A stretch of 64,000 nucleotides of DNA from Chlorocebus sabaeus. Lineage: Eukaryota > Chordata > Mammalia > Primates > Cercopithecidae. Within the stretch, counting starts at the first letter, position 1; each line of letters opens with the position of its first letter. The stretch lies in contig NW_027328092.1 of assembly GCF_047675955.1 (NCBI RefSeq), positions 248,001-312,000 on the forward strand, given 5' to 3'. The notes beneath the pieces were generated by a model. That model did not search any database, was not told the DNA's origin, and worked only from the letters and a program-made list of their open reading frames with translations. This document shows positions 48,192 through 60,539 of the stretch, piece after piece. The translations under genes were made by a program, and so were the position numbers.

Positions 48192-50935
48192 GAAAAGAAG
48201 CATTCTGAGAAACTACTTTGTGTTCTGTTAATTCATCTCACAGTGTTACAGCTTTGCCCTCAAGAAGCCTTTCGCGAAGACACTTCTTGTGGAATTTGCA
48301 AAGTGATATTTGGAAGCCCGTAGAGGGCTATGGTGAAAAAGGAAATATCTTTTGTTAAAAACTGAAAGAGGCTTTCTGAGAAACTGCTCTGTGTTCTATT
48401 AATTCATCTCACAGAGTTACTGCTTTCCCAGAAAGAAACCATTCTCTAAGATTCTTCTTGTGGATTTTTCAAAGTGATATTGGAAGCCCATAGAGGGCTA
48501 TGGTGAAAAAGGGAATATCTTCCGTTAAAAACTGGAAAGAATCTTTCTGAGAAACCACTTTGTGTTCTGTTAATTCATCTCACAGAGTTACAGCTTTCCC
48601 CTCAAGAAGCCTTTCGCTAAGACTGTTCTTCTGGAATTTTGAAAGTGATATTTGGAATCCCATAGAGGGCTATGTTGAAAAAGGAAAGATCTTCCGTTAA
48701 AAACTGGAAAGAACCTTTCTGAGAAATTGCTTTGTGTTCTTTTAATTCATCTCACAGAGTTACTGCGTTCCTCTCAAGAAGCCTTTCGCTAAGACTGTTC
48801 TTGTGGAATTTGCAAAGTGATATTTGGAAGCCCATATAGGGTTATGGTGAAAAAGGAAATATCTTCCGTTAAAAACTGGAAAGAAGCATTCTGAGAAACT
48901 GCTTTGTGTTCTCTTAGTTCATCTCACAGAGTTACAGCTTGCCCCTCGAGAAGCCTTTTGCTAAGACTGTTCTTGTGGAATTTGCAAAGTGACATTTGGA
49001 AGCCCATAGTGGGCTATGGTGAAAAAGGAAATATCCTAAGATAAAAACTGAAAAGAAGCTTTCTGAGAAACTGCCTTGTGTTCTGTTAATTCATCTCACA
49101 GGGTTACAGCTTTCTCCACAAGAAGCCTTTCGCTAAGACTGTTCTTGTGGAATTTCAAAGTGATATTTGTAAAGCCATAGAAGGATATGATGAAAAAGGA
49201 AATATCTTCTGTTAAAAACTGGAAAGAAGCTTTCTGAGAAACTGCTTTGTGTTCTGTTAATTCATCTCACAGAGATACAGCTTTCTACTCAAGAAGTTTT
49301 CGCTAAGACTGTGCTTCTGGAATTTGGAAAGTGATATTTGGAAGCCCATAGAGGGCTACGGTGAAAAAGGAAATAACTTCCGTTAAAAAACAGGAAAGAA
49401 GCTTTCTGAGAAACTGCTTTGTGTTCTGCTAATTCATCTCAAGAGTTACAGCTTTCCCCTCAAGCAGTCTTTCGCTAAGACTGTTCTTGGGGAATTTGCA
49501 AAGTGATATTTGGAAGCCCATAGAGGGCTATGGTGAAAAAAGAAATATCTTCCGTTAAAAAGTGGAAAGAAGCTTTCTGAGAATCTGCTTTGTGTTCTGT
49601 TAATTCATCTCACAGTGTTACAAATCTCTCCTCAAGTAACCTTTAGCTAAGGCAGATCTTGTGGAATTTCGAAAGTGATATTTGGAAGCCCATAGGGGGC
49701 TATGGTGAAAAAGGAAGTATCTTCCGTTAAAATCTGGAAGAAGATTTCTGAGAAACTACTTTGTGTTCTGTTAATTCATCTCAGAGACTTACATCTTTCC
49801 CCTCATGAAGCCTTTCCCTAAGACTCTTCATGTGGAATTTGCAAAGTGATATTTCGAAGCCCACAGAGGGCTATGGTGAAAAAGGAGATATCCTAAGATA
49901 AATACTGAAGAGAAACTTTCTGAGAAACTGCTCTGTATTCTCTTAATTCATCTCACAGAGTTACTGCGTTCCCCTCAAGAAGCCTTTCGCTAAGACTGTT
50001 CTTGTGGAATTTGAAAAGTGATATTTGGAAGCCCATAGAGGGTTATGGTGAAAAAGGAAAATCTTCCCTTAAAAACTGGAAAGAAGCTTCCTGAGAAACT
50101 GCTTTGTGTTCGGTTAATTCAACTCACAGTTACTGCTTTCTCCTCAAAAAGCCTTTCGCTAACACTGTTCTTATGCAATTTGCAAAGTGATATTTGGAAG
50201 CCCTTAGAGGGTTAAGGTGAAAAAGGAAATATCTACCGTTAAAAACTGTAAAGAAGCTTTCTGAGAAACTGCTCTGTGTTCTGTTAATTCATCTCACAGT
50301 GTTACAGCATTCCCTTCAGGAAGCCTTTCGCTAAGTCTGTTCTTGTGGAATATTCAAGGTGATATCTGGAAGCCCATAGAGTGCTATGGTGAAAAAGGAA
50401 ATATCTTCCGTTAAAAACTGGAAAGAAGCTTTCTGAGAAACTGCTCTGTGTTCTGTTAATTCATCTCACAGAGTTACAGCTTTCCCCTCAACAAGCCTTT
50501 CGCTAAGACTGTTCTTGTGAAATTTGCACATTGATATTTGGAAGTCCATACAGGGCTACGGTGTAAAAGGAAATATCTTCCGATAAAAACTGGAAGGAAG
50601 CTTTATGAGAAACTGCTTTGTGTCCTGTTAATTCATCTCACAGAGTTACAGCCTTCCCTTCAAGATGCCTTTCGCTAAGACTCTTCTTGTGGAATTGGCA
50701 AAGTGTTATTTGGAAGCCCGTAGAGGTCTACGGTGAAAAAGGAAATATCTTCCTTTAAAAACTGGAAAGAAGCTTTCTGAGAAACTGCTTTGTGTTCTGT
50801 TAATTCATCTCACAGAGTCACTGCTTTCACCTCAAGAATCCTTTCGCTGAGACTCTTCATGTGGAAATTTCATAGTGATATTTTCAAGCCCATAGAGGGC
50901 TAAGGTGAAAAAGGAAATATCCTAAGATAAAAACT
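48192..50935 (+). repeat. HOR unit 20 (16-mer variant, 2744 bp)
   Basis: Copy of unit 16 (CCGTAG, ACCACTTTG, CTATGTTG, TTTCTACTC) with a private T at 48959. Confidence 0.95.
49564..49906 (+). repeat. Extra monomers m8a and m8b in unit 20
   Basis: Later allele set (TTACAAATC, GGAATTTCG, CTCATGAAG, GATAAATACTG), the same as unit 16 at every diagnostic site. Confidence 0.92.
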
Positions 50936-53336
50936 GAAAAGAAGCATTCTGAGAAACTACTTTGTGTTCTGTTAATTCATCTCACAGTGTTACAGCTTTG
51001 CCCTCAAGAAGCCTTTCGCGAAGACACTTCTTGTGGAATTTGCAAAGTGATATTTGGAAGCCCATAGAGGGCTATGGTGAAAAAGGAAATATCTTTTGTT
51101 AAAAACTGAAAGAGGCTTTCTGAGAAACTGCTCTGTGTTCTATTAATTCATCTCACAGAGTTACTGCTTTCCCAGAAAGAAACCATTCTCTAAGATTCTT
51201 CTTGTGGATTTTTCAAAGTGATATTGGAAGCCCATAGAGGACTATGGTGAAAAAGGGAATATCTTCCGTTAAAAACTGGAAAGAATCTTTCTGAGAAACT
51301 ACTTTGTGTTCTGTTAATTCATCTCACAGAGTTACAGCTTTCCCCTCAAGAAGCCTTTCGCTAAGACTGTTCTTCTGGAATTTTGAAAGTGATATTTGGA
51401 ATCCCATAGAGGGCTATGGTGAAAAAGGAAAGATCTTCCGTTAAAAACTGGAAAGAACCTTTCTGAGAAATTGCTTTGTGTTCTTTTAATTCATCTCACA
51501 GAGTTACTGCGTTCCTCTCAAGAAGCCTTTCGCTAAGACTGTTCTTGTGGAATTTGCAAAGTGATATTTGGAAGCCCATATAGGGTTATGGTGAAAAAGG
51601 AAATATCTTCCGTTAAAAACTGGAAAGAAGCATTCTGAGAAACTGCTTTGTGTTCTCTTAGTTCATCTCACAAAGTTACAGCTTGCCCCTCGAGAAGCCT
51701 TTCGCTAAGACTGTTCTTGTGGAATTTGCAAAGTGACATTTGGAAGCCCATAGTGGGCTATGGTGAAAAAGGAAATATCCTAAGATAAAAACTGAAAAGA
51801 AGCTTTCTGAGAAACTGCCTTGTGTTCTGTTAATTCATCTCACAGGGTTACAGCTTTCTCCACAAGAAGCCTTTCGCTAAGACTGTTCTTGTGGAATTTC
51901 AAAGTGATATTTGTAAAGCCATAGAAGGATATGATGAAAAAGGAAATATCTTCTGTTAAAAACTGGAAAGAAGCTTTCTGAGAAACTGCTTTGTGTTCTG
52001 TTAATTCATCTCACAGAGATACAGCTTTCTCCTCAAGAAGTTTTCGCTAAGACTGTGCTTCTGGAATTTGGAAAGTGATATTTGGAAGCCCATAGAGGGC
52101 TACGGTGAAAAAGGAAATAACTTCCGTTAAAAAACAGGAAAGAAGCTTTCTGAGAAACTGCTTTGTGTTCTGCTAATTCATCTCAAGAGTTACAGCTTTC
52201 AACTCAAGCAGTCTTTCGCTAAGACTGTTCTTGGGGAATTTGCAAAGTGATATTTGGAAGCCCATAGAGGGCTATGGTGAAAAAGGAAATATCCTAAGAT
52301 CAAAACTGGAAAGAATCTTTCTGAGAAATTGCTTTGTGTTCTGTTAATTCATCTCACAGAGTTACTGCATTCCCCTCAAGAAGCCTTTCGCTAAGACTGT
52401 TCTTGTGGAATTTGAAAAGTGATATTTGGAAGCCCATAGAGGGTTATGGTGAAAAAGGAAAATCTTCCCTTAAAAACTGGAAAGAAGCTTCCTGAGAAAC
52501 TGCTTTGTGTTCGGTTAATTCAACTCACAGTTACTGCTTTCTCCTCAAAAAGCCTTTCGCTAACACTGTTCTTATGCAATTTGCAAAGTGATATTTGGAA
52601 GCCCTTAGAGGGTTAAGGTGAAAAAGGAAATATCTACCGTTAAAAACTGTAAAGAAGCTTTCTGAGAAACTGCTCTGTGTTCTGTTAATTCATCTCACAG
52701 TGTTACAGCATTCCCTTCAGGAAGCCTTTCGCTAAGTCTGTTCTTGTGGAATATTCAAGGTGATATCTGGAAGCCCATAGAGTGCTATGGTGAAAAAGGA
52801 AATATCTTCCGTTAAAAACTGGAAAGAAGCTTTCTGAGAAACTGCTCTGTGTTCTGTTAATTCATCTCACAGAGTTACAGCTTTCCCCTCAAGAAGCCTT
52901 TCGCTAAGACTGTTCTTGTGAAATTTGCACATTGATATTTGGAAGTCCATACAGGGCTACGGTGTAAAAGGAAATATCTTCCGATAAAAACTGGAAGGAA
53001 GCTTTATGAGAAACTGCTTTGTGTCCTGTTAATTCATCTCACAGAGTTACAGCCTTCCCTTCAAGATGCCTTTCGCTAAGACTCTTCTTGTGGAATTGGC
53101 AAAGTGTTATTTGGAAGCCCGTAGAGGTCTACGGTGAAAAAGGAAATATCTTCCTTTAAAAACTGGAAAGAAGCTTTCTGAGAAACTGCTTTGTGTTCTG
53201 TTAATTCATCTCACAGAGTCACTGCTTTCACCTCAAGAATCCTTTCGCTGAGACTCTTCATGTGGAAATTTCATAGTGATATTTTCAAGCCCATAGAGGG
53301 CTAAGGTGAAAAAGGAAATATCCTAAGATAAAAACT
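50936..53336 (+). repeat. HOR unit 21 (14-mer, 2401 bp)
   Basis: Copy of unit 17 (AGAGGACTATGG, CACAAAG, TTTCAACTC, AAGATCAAAACTGG) but with CTCAAGAAG in m12. Confidence 0.95.
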
Positions 53337-55737
53337 GAAAAGAAGCATTCTGAGAAACTACTTTGTGTTCTGTTAATTCATCTCACAGTGTTACAGCTTT
53401 GCCCTCAAGAAGCCTTTCGCGAAGACACTTCTTGTGGAATTTGCAAAGTGATATTTGGAAGCCCATAGAGGGCTATGGTGAAAAAGGAAATATCTTTTGT
53501 TAAAAACTGAAAGAGGCTTTCTGAGAAACTGCTCTGTGTTCTATTAATTCATCTCACAGAGTTACTGCTTTCCCAGAAAGAAACCATTCTCTAAGATTCT
53601 TCTTGTGGATTTTTCAAAGTGATATTGGAAGCCCATAGAGGACTATGGTGAAAAAGGGAATATCTTCCGTTAAAAACTGGAAAGAATCTTTCTGAGAAAC
53701 TACTTTGTGTTCTGTTAATTCATCTCACAGAGTTACAGCTTTCCCCTCAAGAAGCCTTTCGCTAAGACTGTTCTTCTGGAATTTTGAAAGTGATATTTGG
53801 AATCCCATAGAGGGCTATGGTGAAAAAGGAAAGATCTTCCGTTAAAAACTGGAAAGAACCTTTCTGAGAAATTGCTTTGTGTTCTTTTAATTCATCTCAC
53901 AGAGTTACTGCGTTCCTCTCAAGAAGCCTTTCGCTAAGACTGTTCTTGTGGAATTTGCAAAGTGATATTTGGAAGCCCATATAGGGTTATGGTGAAAAAG
54001 GAAATATCTTCCGTTAAAAACTGGAAAGAAGCATTCTGAGAAACTGCTTTGTGTTCTCTTAGTTCATCTCACAAAGTTACAGCTTGCCCCTCGAGAAGCC
54101 TTTCGCTAAGACTGTTCTTGTGGAATTTGCAAAGTGACATTTGGAAGCCCATAGTGGGCTATGGTGAAAAAGGAAATATCCTAAGATAAAAACTGAAAAG
54201 AAGCTTTCTGAGAAACTGCCTTGTGTTCTGTTAATTCATCTCACAGGGTTACAGCTTTCTCCACAAGAAGCCTTTCGCTAAGACTGTTCTTGTGGAATTT
54301 CAAAGTGATATTTGTAAAGCCATAGAAGGATATGATGAAAAAGGAAATATCTTCTGTTAAAAACTGGAAAGAAGCTTTCTGAGAAACTGCTTTGTGTTCT
54401 GTTAATTCATCTCACAGAGATACAGCTTTCTCCTCAAGAAGTTTTCGCTAAGACTGTGCTTCTGGAATTTGGAAAGTGATATTTGGAAGCCCATAGAGGG
54501 CTACGGTGAAAAAGGAAATAACTTCCGTTAAAAAACAGGAAAGAAGCTTTCTGAGAAACTGCTTTGTGTTCTGCTAATTCATCTCAAGAGTTACAGCTTT
54601 CAACTCAAGCAGTCTTTCGCTAAGACTGTTCTTGGGGAATTTGCAAAGTGATATTTGGAAGCCCATAGAGGGCTATGGTGAAAAAGGAAATATCCTAAGA
54701 TCAAAACTGGAAAGAATCTTTCTGAGAAATTGCTTTGTGTTCTGTTAATTCATCTCACAGAGTTACTGCATTCCCCTCAAGAAGCCTTTCGCTAAGACTG
54801 TTCTTGTGGAATTTGAAAAGTGATATTTGGAAGCCCATAGAGGGTTATGGTGAAAAAGGAAAATCTTCCCTTAAAAACTGGAAAGAAGCTTCCTGAGAAA
54901 CTGCTTTGTGTTCGGTTAATTCAACTCACAGTTACTGCTTTCTCCTCAAAAAGCCTTTCGCTAACACTGTTCTTATGCAATTTGCAAAGTGATATTTGGA
55001 AGCCCTTAGAGGGTTAAGGTGAAAAAGGAAATATCTACCGTTAAAAACTGTAAAGAAGCTTTCTGAGAAACTGCTCTGTGTTCTGTTAATTCATCTCACA
55101 GTGTTACAGCATTCCCTTCAGGAAGCCTTTCGCTAAGTCTGTTCTTGTGGAATATTCAAGGTGATATCTGGAAGCCCATAGAGTGCTATGGTGAAAAAGG
55201 AAATATCTTCCGTTAAAAACTGGAAAGAAGCTTTCTGAGAAACTGCTCTGTGTTCTGTTAATTCATCTCACAGAGTTACAGCTTTCCCCTCAAGAAGCCT
55301 TTCGCTAAGACTGTTCTTGTGAAATTTGCACATTGATATTTGGAAGTCCATACAGGGCTACGGTGTAAAAGGAAATATCTTCCGATAAAAACTGGAAGGA
55401 AGCTTTATGAGAAACTGCTTTGTGTCCTGTTAATTCATCTCACAGAGTTACAGCCTTCCCTTCAAGATGCCTTTCGCTAAGACTCTTCTTGTGGAATTGG
55501 CAAAGTGTTATTTGGAAGCCCGTAGAGGTCTACGGTGAAAAAGGAAATATCTTCCTTTAAAAACTGGAAAGAAGCTTTCTGAGAAACTGCTTTGTGTTCT
55601 GTTAATTCATCTCACAGAGTCACTGCTTTCACCTCAAGAATCCTTTCGCTGAGACTCTTCATGTGGAAATTTCATAGTGATATTTTCAAGCCCATAGAGG
55701 GCTAAGGTGAAAAAGGAAATATCCTAAGATAAAAACT
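53337..55737 (+). repeat. HOR unit 22 (14-mer, 2401 bp)
   Basis: Copy of unit 18 (AGAGGACTATGG, CACAAAG, TTTCAACTC, AAGATCAAAACTGG, CTCAAGAAG). Confidence 0.95.
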
Positions 55738-58138
55738 GAAAAGAAGCATTCTGAGAAACTACTTTGTGTTCTGTTAATTCATCTCACAGTGTTACAGCTT
55801 TGCCCTCAAGAAGCCTTTCGCGAAGACACTTCTTGTGGAATTTGCAAAGTGATATTTGGAAGCCCATAGAGGGCTATGGTGAAAAAGGAAATATCTTTTG
55901 TTAAAAACTGAAAGAGGCTTTCTGAGAAACTGCTCTGTGTTCTATTAATTCATCTCACAGAGTTACTGCTTTCCCAGAAAGAAGCCATTCTCTAAGATTC
56001 TTCTTGTGGATTTTTCAAAGTGATATTGGAAGCCCATAGAGGACTATGGTGAAAAAGGGAATATCTTCCGTTAAAAACTGGAAAGAATCTTTCTGAGAAA
56101 CTACTTTGTGTTCTGTTAATTCATCTCACAGAGTTACAGCTTTCCCCTCAAGAAGCCTTTCGCTAAGACTGTTCTTCTGGAATTTTGAAAGTGATATTTG
56201 GAATCCCATAGAGGGCTATGGTGAAAAAGGAAAGATCTTCCGTTAAAAACTGGAAAGAACCTTTCTGAGAAATTGCTTTGTGTTCTTTTAATTCATCTCA
56301 CAGAGTTACTGCGTTCCTCTCAAGAAGCCTTTCGCTAAGACTGTTCTTGTGGAATTTGCAAAGTGATATTTGGAAGCCCATAGAGGGTTACGGTGAAAAA
56401 GGAAATATCTTCCGTTAAAAACTGGAAAGAAGCATTCTGAGAAACTGCTTTGTGTTCTTTTAGTTCATCTCACAGAGTTACAGCTTGCCCCTCTAGAAGC
56501 CTTTCGCTAAGACTGTTCTTGTGGAATTTGCAAAGTGACATTTGGAAGCCCATAGTGGGCTATGGTGAAAAAGGAAATATCCTAAGATAAAAACTGAAAA
56601 GAAGCTTTCTGAGAAACTGCCTTGTGTTCTGTTAATTCATCTCACAGGGTTACAGCTTTCTCCACAAGAAGCCTTTCACTAAGACTGTTCTTGTGGAATT
56701 TCAAAGTGATATTTGTAAAGCCATAGAAGGATATGATGAAAAAGGAAATATCTTCTGTTAAAAACTGGAAAGAAGCTTTCTGAGAAACTGCTTTGTGTTC
56801 TGTTAATTCATCTCACAGAGATACAGCTTTCTCCTCAAGAAGTTTTCGCTAAGACTGTGCTTCTGGAATTTGGAAAGTGATATTTGGAAGCCCATAGAGG
56901 GCTACGGTGAAAAAGGAAATAACTTCCGTTAAAAAACAGGAAAGAAGCTTTCTGAGAAACTGCTTTGTGTTCTGCTAATTCATCTCAAGAGTTACAGCTT
57001 TCAACTCAAGCAGTCTTTCGCTAAGACTGTTCTTGGGGAATTTGCAAAGTGATATTTGGAAGCCCATAGAGGGCTATGGTGAAAAAGGAAATATCCTAAG
57101 ATCAAAACTGGAAAGAATCTTTCTGAGAAATTGCTTTGTGTTCTGTTAATTCATCTCACAGAGTTACTGCGTTCCCCTCAAGAAGCCTTTCGCTAAGACT
57201 GTTCTTGTGGAATTTGAAAAGTGATATTTGGAAGCCCAAAGAGGGTTATGGTGAAAAAGGAAAATCTTCCCTTAAAAACTGGAAAGAAGCTTCCTGAGAA
57301 ACTGCTTTGTGTTCGGTTAATTCAACTCACAGTTACTGCTTTCTCCTCAAAAAGCCTTTCGCTAACACTGTTCTTATGCAATTTGCAAAGTGACATTTGG
57401 AAGCCCTTAGAGGGTTAAGGTGAAAAAGGAAATATCTACCGTTAAAAACTGTAAAGAAGCTTTCTGAGAAACTGCTCTGTGTTCTGTTAATTCATCTCAC
57501 AGTGTTACAGCATTCCCTTCAGGAAGCCTTTCGCTAAGTCTGTTCTTGTGGAATATTCAAGGTGATATCTGGAAGCCCATAGAGTGCTATGGTGAAAAAG
57601 GAAATATCTTCCGTTAAAAACTGGAAAGAAGCTTTCTGAGAAACTGCTCTGTGTTCTGTTAATTCATCTCGCAGAGTTACAGCTTTCCCCTCAAGAAGCC
57701 TTTCGCTAAGACTGTTCTTGTGAAATTTGCACATTGTTATTTGGAAGTCCATACAGGGCTACGGTGTAAAAGGAAATATCTTCCGATAAAAACTGGAAGG
57801 AAGCTTTATGAGAAACTGCTTTGTGTCCTGTTAATTCATCTCACAGAGTTACAGCCTTCCCTTCAAGATGCCTTTCGCTAAGACTCTTCTTGTGCAATTG
57901 GCAAAGTGTTATTTGGAAGCCCGTAGAGGTCTACGGTGAAAAAGGAAATATCTTCCTTTAAAAACTGGAAAGAAGCTTTCTGAGAAACTGCTTTGTGTTC
58001 TGTTAATTCATCTCACAGAGTCACTGCTTTCACCTCAAGAATCCTTTCGCTGAGACTCTTCATGTGGAAATTTCATAGTGATATTTTCAAGCCCATAGAG
58101 GGCTAAGGTGAAAAAGGAAATATCCTAAGATAAAAACT
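55738..58138 (+). repeat. HOR unit 23 (14-mer, 2401 bp; mosaic, most private changes)
   Basis: GAAGCC then AGAGGACTATGG in m2; XbaI in m5 (left-side allele); TTTCAACTC and AAGATCAAAACTGG in m8 (unit 17 type); ACTGCGTTCCCC in m9 as in 16-mers. Private changes include CATAGAGGGTTACGG in m4, TTCTTTTAGTTC in m5, TTTCACTAAG in m6, A at 57239, G at 57671, TTGTTATTTGG in m12 and GTGCAATTGG in m13. Confidence 0.93.
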
Positions 58139-60539
58139 GAAAAGAAGCATTCTGAGAAACTACTTTGTGTTCTGTTAATTCATCTCACAGTGTTACAGCT
58201 TTGCCCTCAAGAAGCCTTTCGCGAAGACACTTCTTGTGGAATTTGCAAAGTGATATTTGGAAGCCCATAGAGGGCTATGGTGAAAAAGGAAATATCTTTT
58301 GTTAAAAACTGAAAGAGGCTTTCTGAGAAACTGCTCTGTGTTCTATTAATTCATCTCACAGAGTTACTGCTTTCCCAGAAAGAAGCCATTCTCTAAGATT
58401 CTTCTTGTGGATTTTTCAAAGTGATATTGGAAGCCCATAGAGGGCTATGGTGAAAAAGGGAATATCTTCCGTTAAAAACTGGAAAGAATCTTTCTGAGAA
58501 ACTACTTTGTGTTCTGTTAATTCATCTCACAGAGTTACAGCTTTCCCCTCAAGAAGCCTTTCGCTAAGACTGTTCTTCTGGAATTTTGAAAGTGATATTT
58601 GGAATCCCATAGAGGGCTATGGTGAAAAAGGAAAGATCTTCCGTTAAAAACTGGAAAGAACCTTTCTGAGAAATTGCTTTGTGTTCTTTTAATTCATCTC
58701 ACAGAGTTACTGCGTTCCTCTGAAGAAGCCTTTCGCTAAGACTGTTCTTGTGGAATTTGCAAAGTGATATTTGGAAGCCCATATAGGGTTATGGTGAAAA
58801 AGGAAATATCTTCCGTTAAAAACTGGAAAGAAGCATTCTGAGAAACTGCTTTGTGTTCTCTTAGTTCATCTCACAGAGTTACAGCTTGCCCCTCTAGAAG
58901 CCTTTCGCTAAGACTGTTCTTGTGGAATTTGCAAAGTGACATTTGGAAGCCCATAGTGGGCTATGGTGAAAAAGGAAATATCCTAAGATAAAAACTGAAA
59001 AGAAGCTTTCTGAGAAACTGCCTTGTGTTCTGTTAATTCATCTCACAGGGTTACAGCTTTCTCCACAAGAAGCCTTTCGCTAAGACTGTTCTTGTGGAAT
59101 TTCAAAGTGATATTTGTAAAGCCATAGAAGGATATGATGAAAAAGGAAATATCTTCTGTTAAAAACTGGAAAGAAGCTTTCTGAGAAACTGCTTTGTGTT
59201 CTGTTAATTCATCTCACAGAGATACAGCTTTCTCCTCAAGAAGTTTTCGCTAAGACTGTGCTTCTGGAATTTGGAAAGTGATATTTGGAAGCCCATAGAG
59301 GGCTACGGTGAAAAAGGAAATAACTTCCGTTAAAAAACAGGAAAGAAGCTTTCTGAGAAACTGCTTTGTGTTCTGCTAATTCATCTCAAGAGTTACAGCT
59401 TTCCCCTCAAGCAGTCTTTCGCTAAGACTGTTCTTGGGGAATTTGCAAAGTGATATTTGGAAGCCCATAGAGGGCTATGGTGAAAAAGGAAATATCCTAA
59501 GATAAAAACTGGGAAGAATCTTTCTGAGAAATTGCTTTGTGTTCTGTTAATTCATCTCACAGAGTTACTGCATTCCCCTCAAGAAGCCTTTCGCTAAGAC
59601 TGTTCTTGTGGAATTTGAAAAGTGATATTTGGAAGCCCATAGAGGGTTATGGTGAAAAAGGAAAATCTTCCCTTAAAAACTGGAAAGAAGCTTCCTGAGA
59701 AACTGCTTTGTGTTCGGTTAATTCAACTCACAGTTACTGCTTTCTCCTCAAAAAGCCTTTCGCTAACACTGTTCTTATGCAATTTGCAAAGTGATATTTG
59801 GAAGCCCTTAGAGGGTTAAGGTGAAAAAGGAAATATCTACCGTTAAAAACTGTAAAGAAGCTTTCTGAGAAACTGCTCTGTGTTCTGTTAATTCATCTCA
59901 CAGTGTTACAGCATTCCCTTCAGGAAGCCTTTCGCTAAGTCTGTTCTTGTGGAATATTCAAGGTGATATCTGGAAGCCCATAGAGTGCTATGGTGAAAAA
60001 GGAAATATCTTCCGTTAAAAACTGGAAAGAAGCTTTCTGAGAAACTGCTCTGTGTTCTGTTAATTCATCTCACAGAGTTACAGCTTTCCCCTCAAGAAGC
60101 CTTTCGCTAAGACTGTTCTTGTGAAATTTGCACATTGATATTTGGAAGTCCATACAGGGCTACGGTGTAAAAGGAAATATCTTCCGATAAAAACTGGAAG
60201 GAAGCTTTATGAGAAACTGCTTTGTGTCCTGTTAATTCATCTCACAGAGTTACAGCCTTCCCTTCAAGATGCCTTTCGCTAAGACTCTTCTTGTGGAATT
60301 GGCAAAGTGTTATTTGGAAGCCCGTAGAGGTCTACGGTGAAAAAGGAAATATCTTCCTTTAAAAACTGGAAAGAAGCTTTCTGAGAAACTGCTTTGTGTT
60401 CTGTTAATTCATCTCACAGAGTCACTGCTTTCACCTCAAGAATCCTTTCGCTGAGACTCTTCATGTGGAAATTTCATAGTGATATTTTCAAGCCCATAGA
60501 GGGCTAAGGTGAAAAAGGAAATATCCTAAGATAAAAACT
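58139..60539 (+). repeat. HOR unit 24 (14-mer, 2401 bp)
   Basis: Left-like alleles return: GAAGCC, ACTACTTTG, CTATGGTG, XbaI, normal m8. Shares CTCTGAAG in m4 only with unit 5, but has the right-side GTGCTATGG and GATATTTGG in m11 and m12. Confidence 0.94.

Larger units (their letters stand above)
45791..55737 (+). repeat. 9.9-kb four-unit block, second copy (units 19-22)
   Basis: Repeats the order and alleles of 35844-45790. Differences that I noticed: C to T at 48959 (CCTTTTGCT in m5 of unit 20) and CTCAAGAAG in m12 of unit 21 where unit 17 has CTCAACAAG. The 3' breakpoint lies before about 56042, where unit 23 diverges from unit 19. Confidence 0.88.

Noticed and set aside
35844..55737. 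9.9-kb duplication as an assembly error
   Set aside because: Not fully excluded, but the two copies differ at least at 48959 and in m12 of units 17/21, so they are not an exact duplicate of one contig segment.
57221..57418. 65-codon plus-strand ORF in m9/m10 of unit 23
   Set aside because: It starts at a GTG inside the satellite and is open only because T to A at 57239 turns the usual in-frame TAG (CCC ATA GAG context) into AAG. Other units have the stop at the same place. No ribosome or promoter context and no known domain; a chance ORF.
57534..57752. 72-codon minus-strand ORF in m11/m12 of unit 23
   Set aside because: It is open because A to G at 57671 (CATCTCGCAGAG) changes a minus-strand TGA to CGA. 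The same frame is closed in the other units; a chance ORF in satellite DNA.
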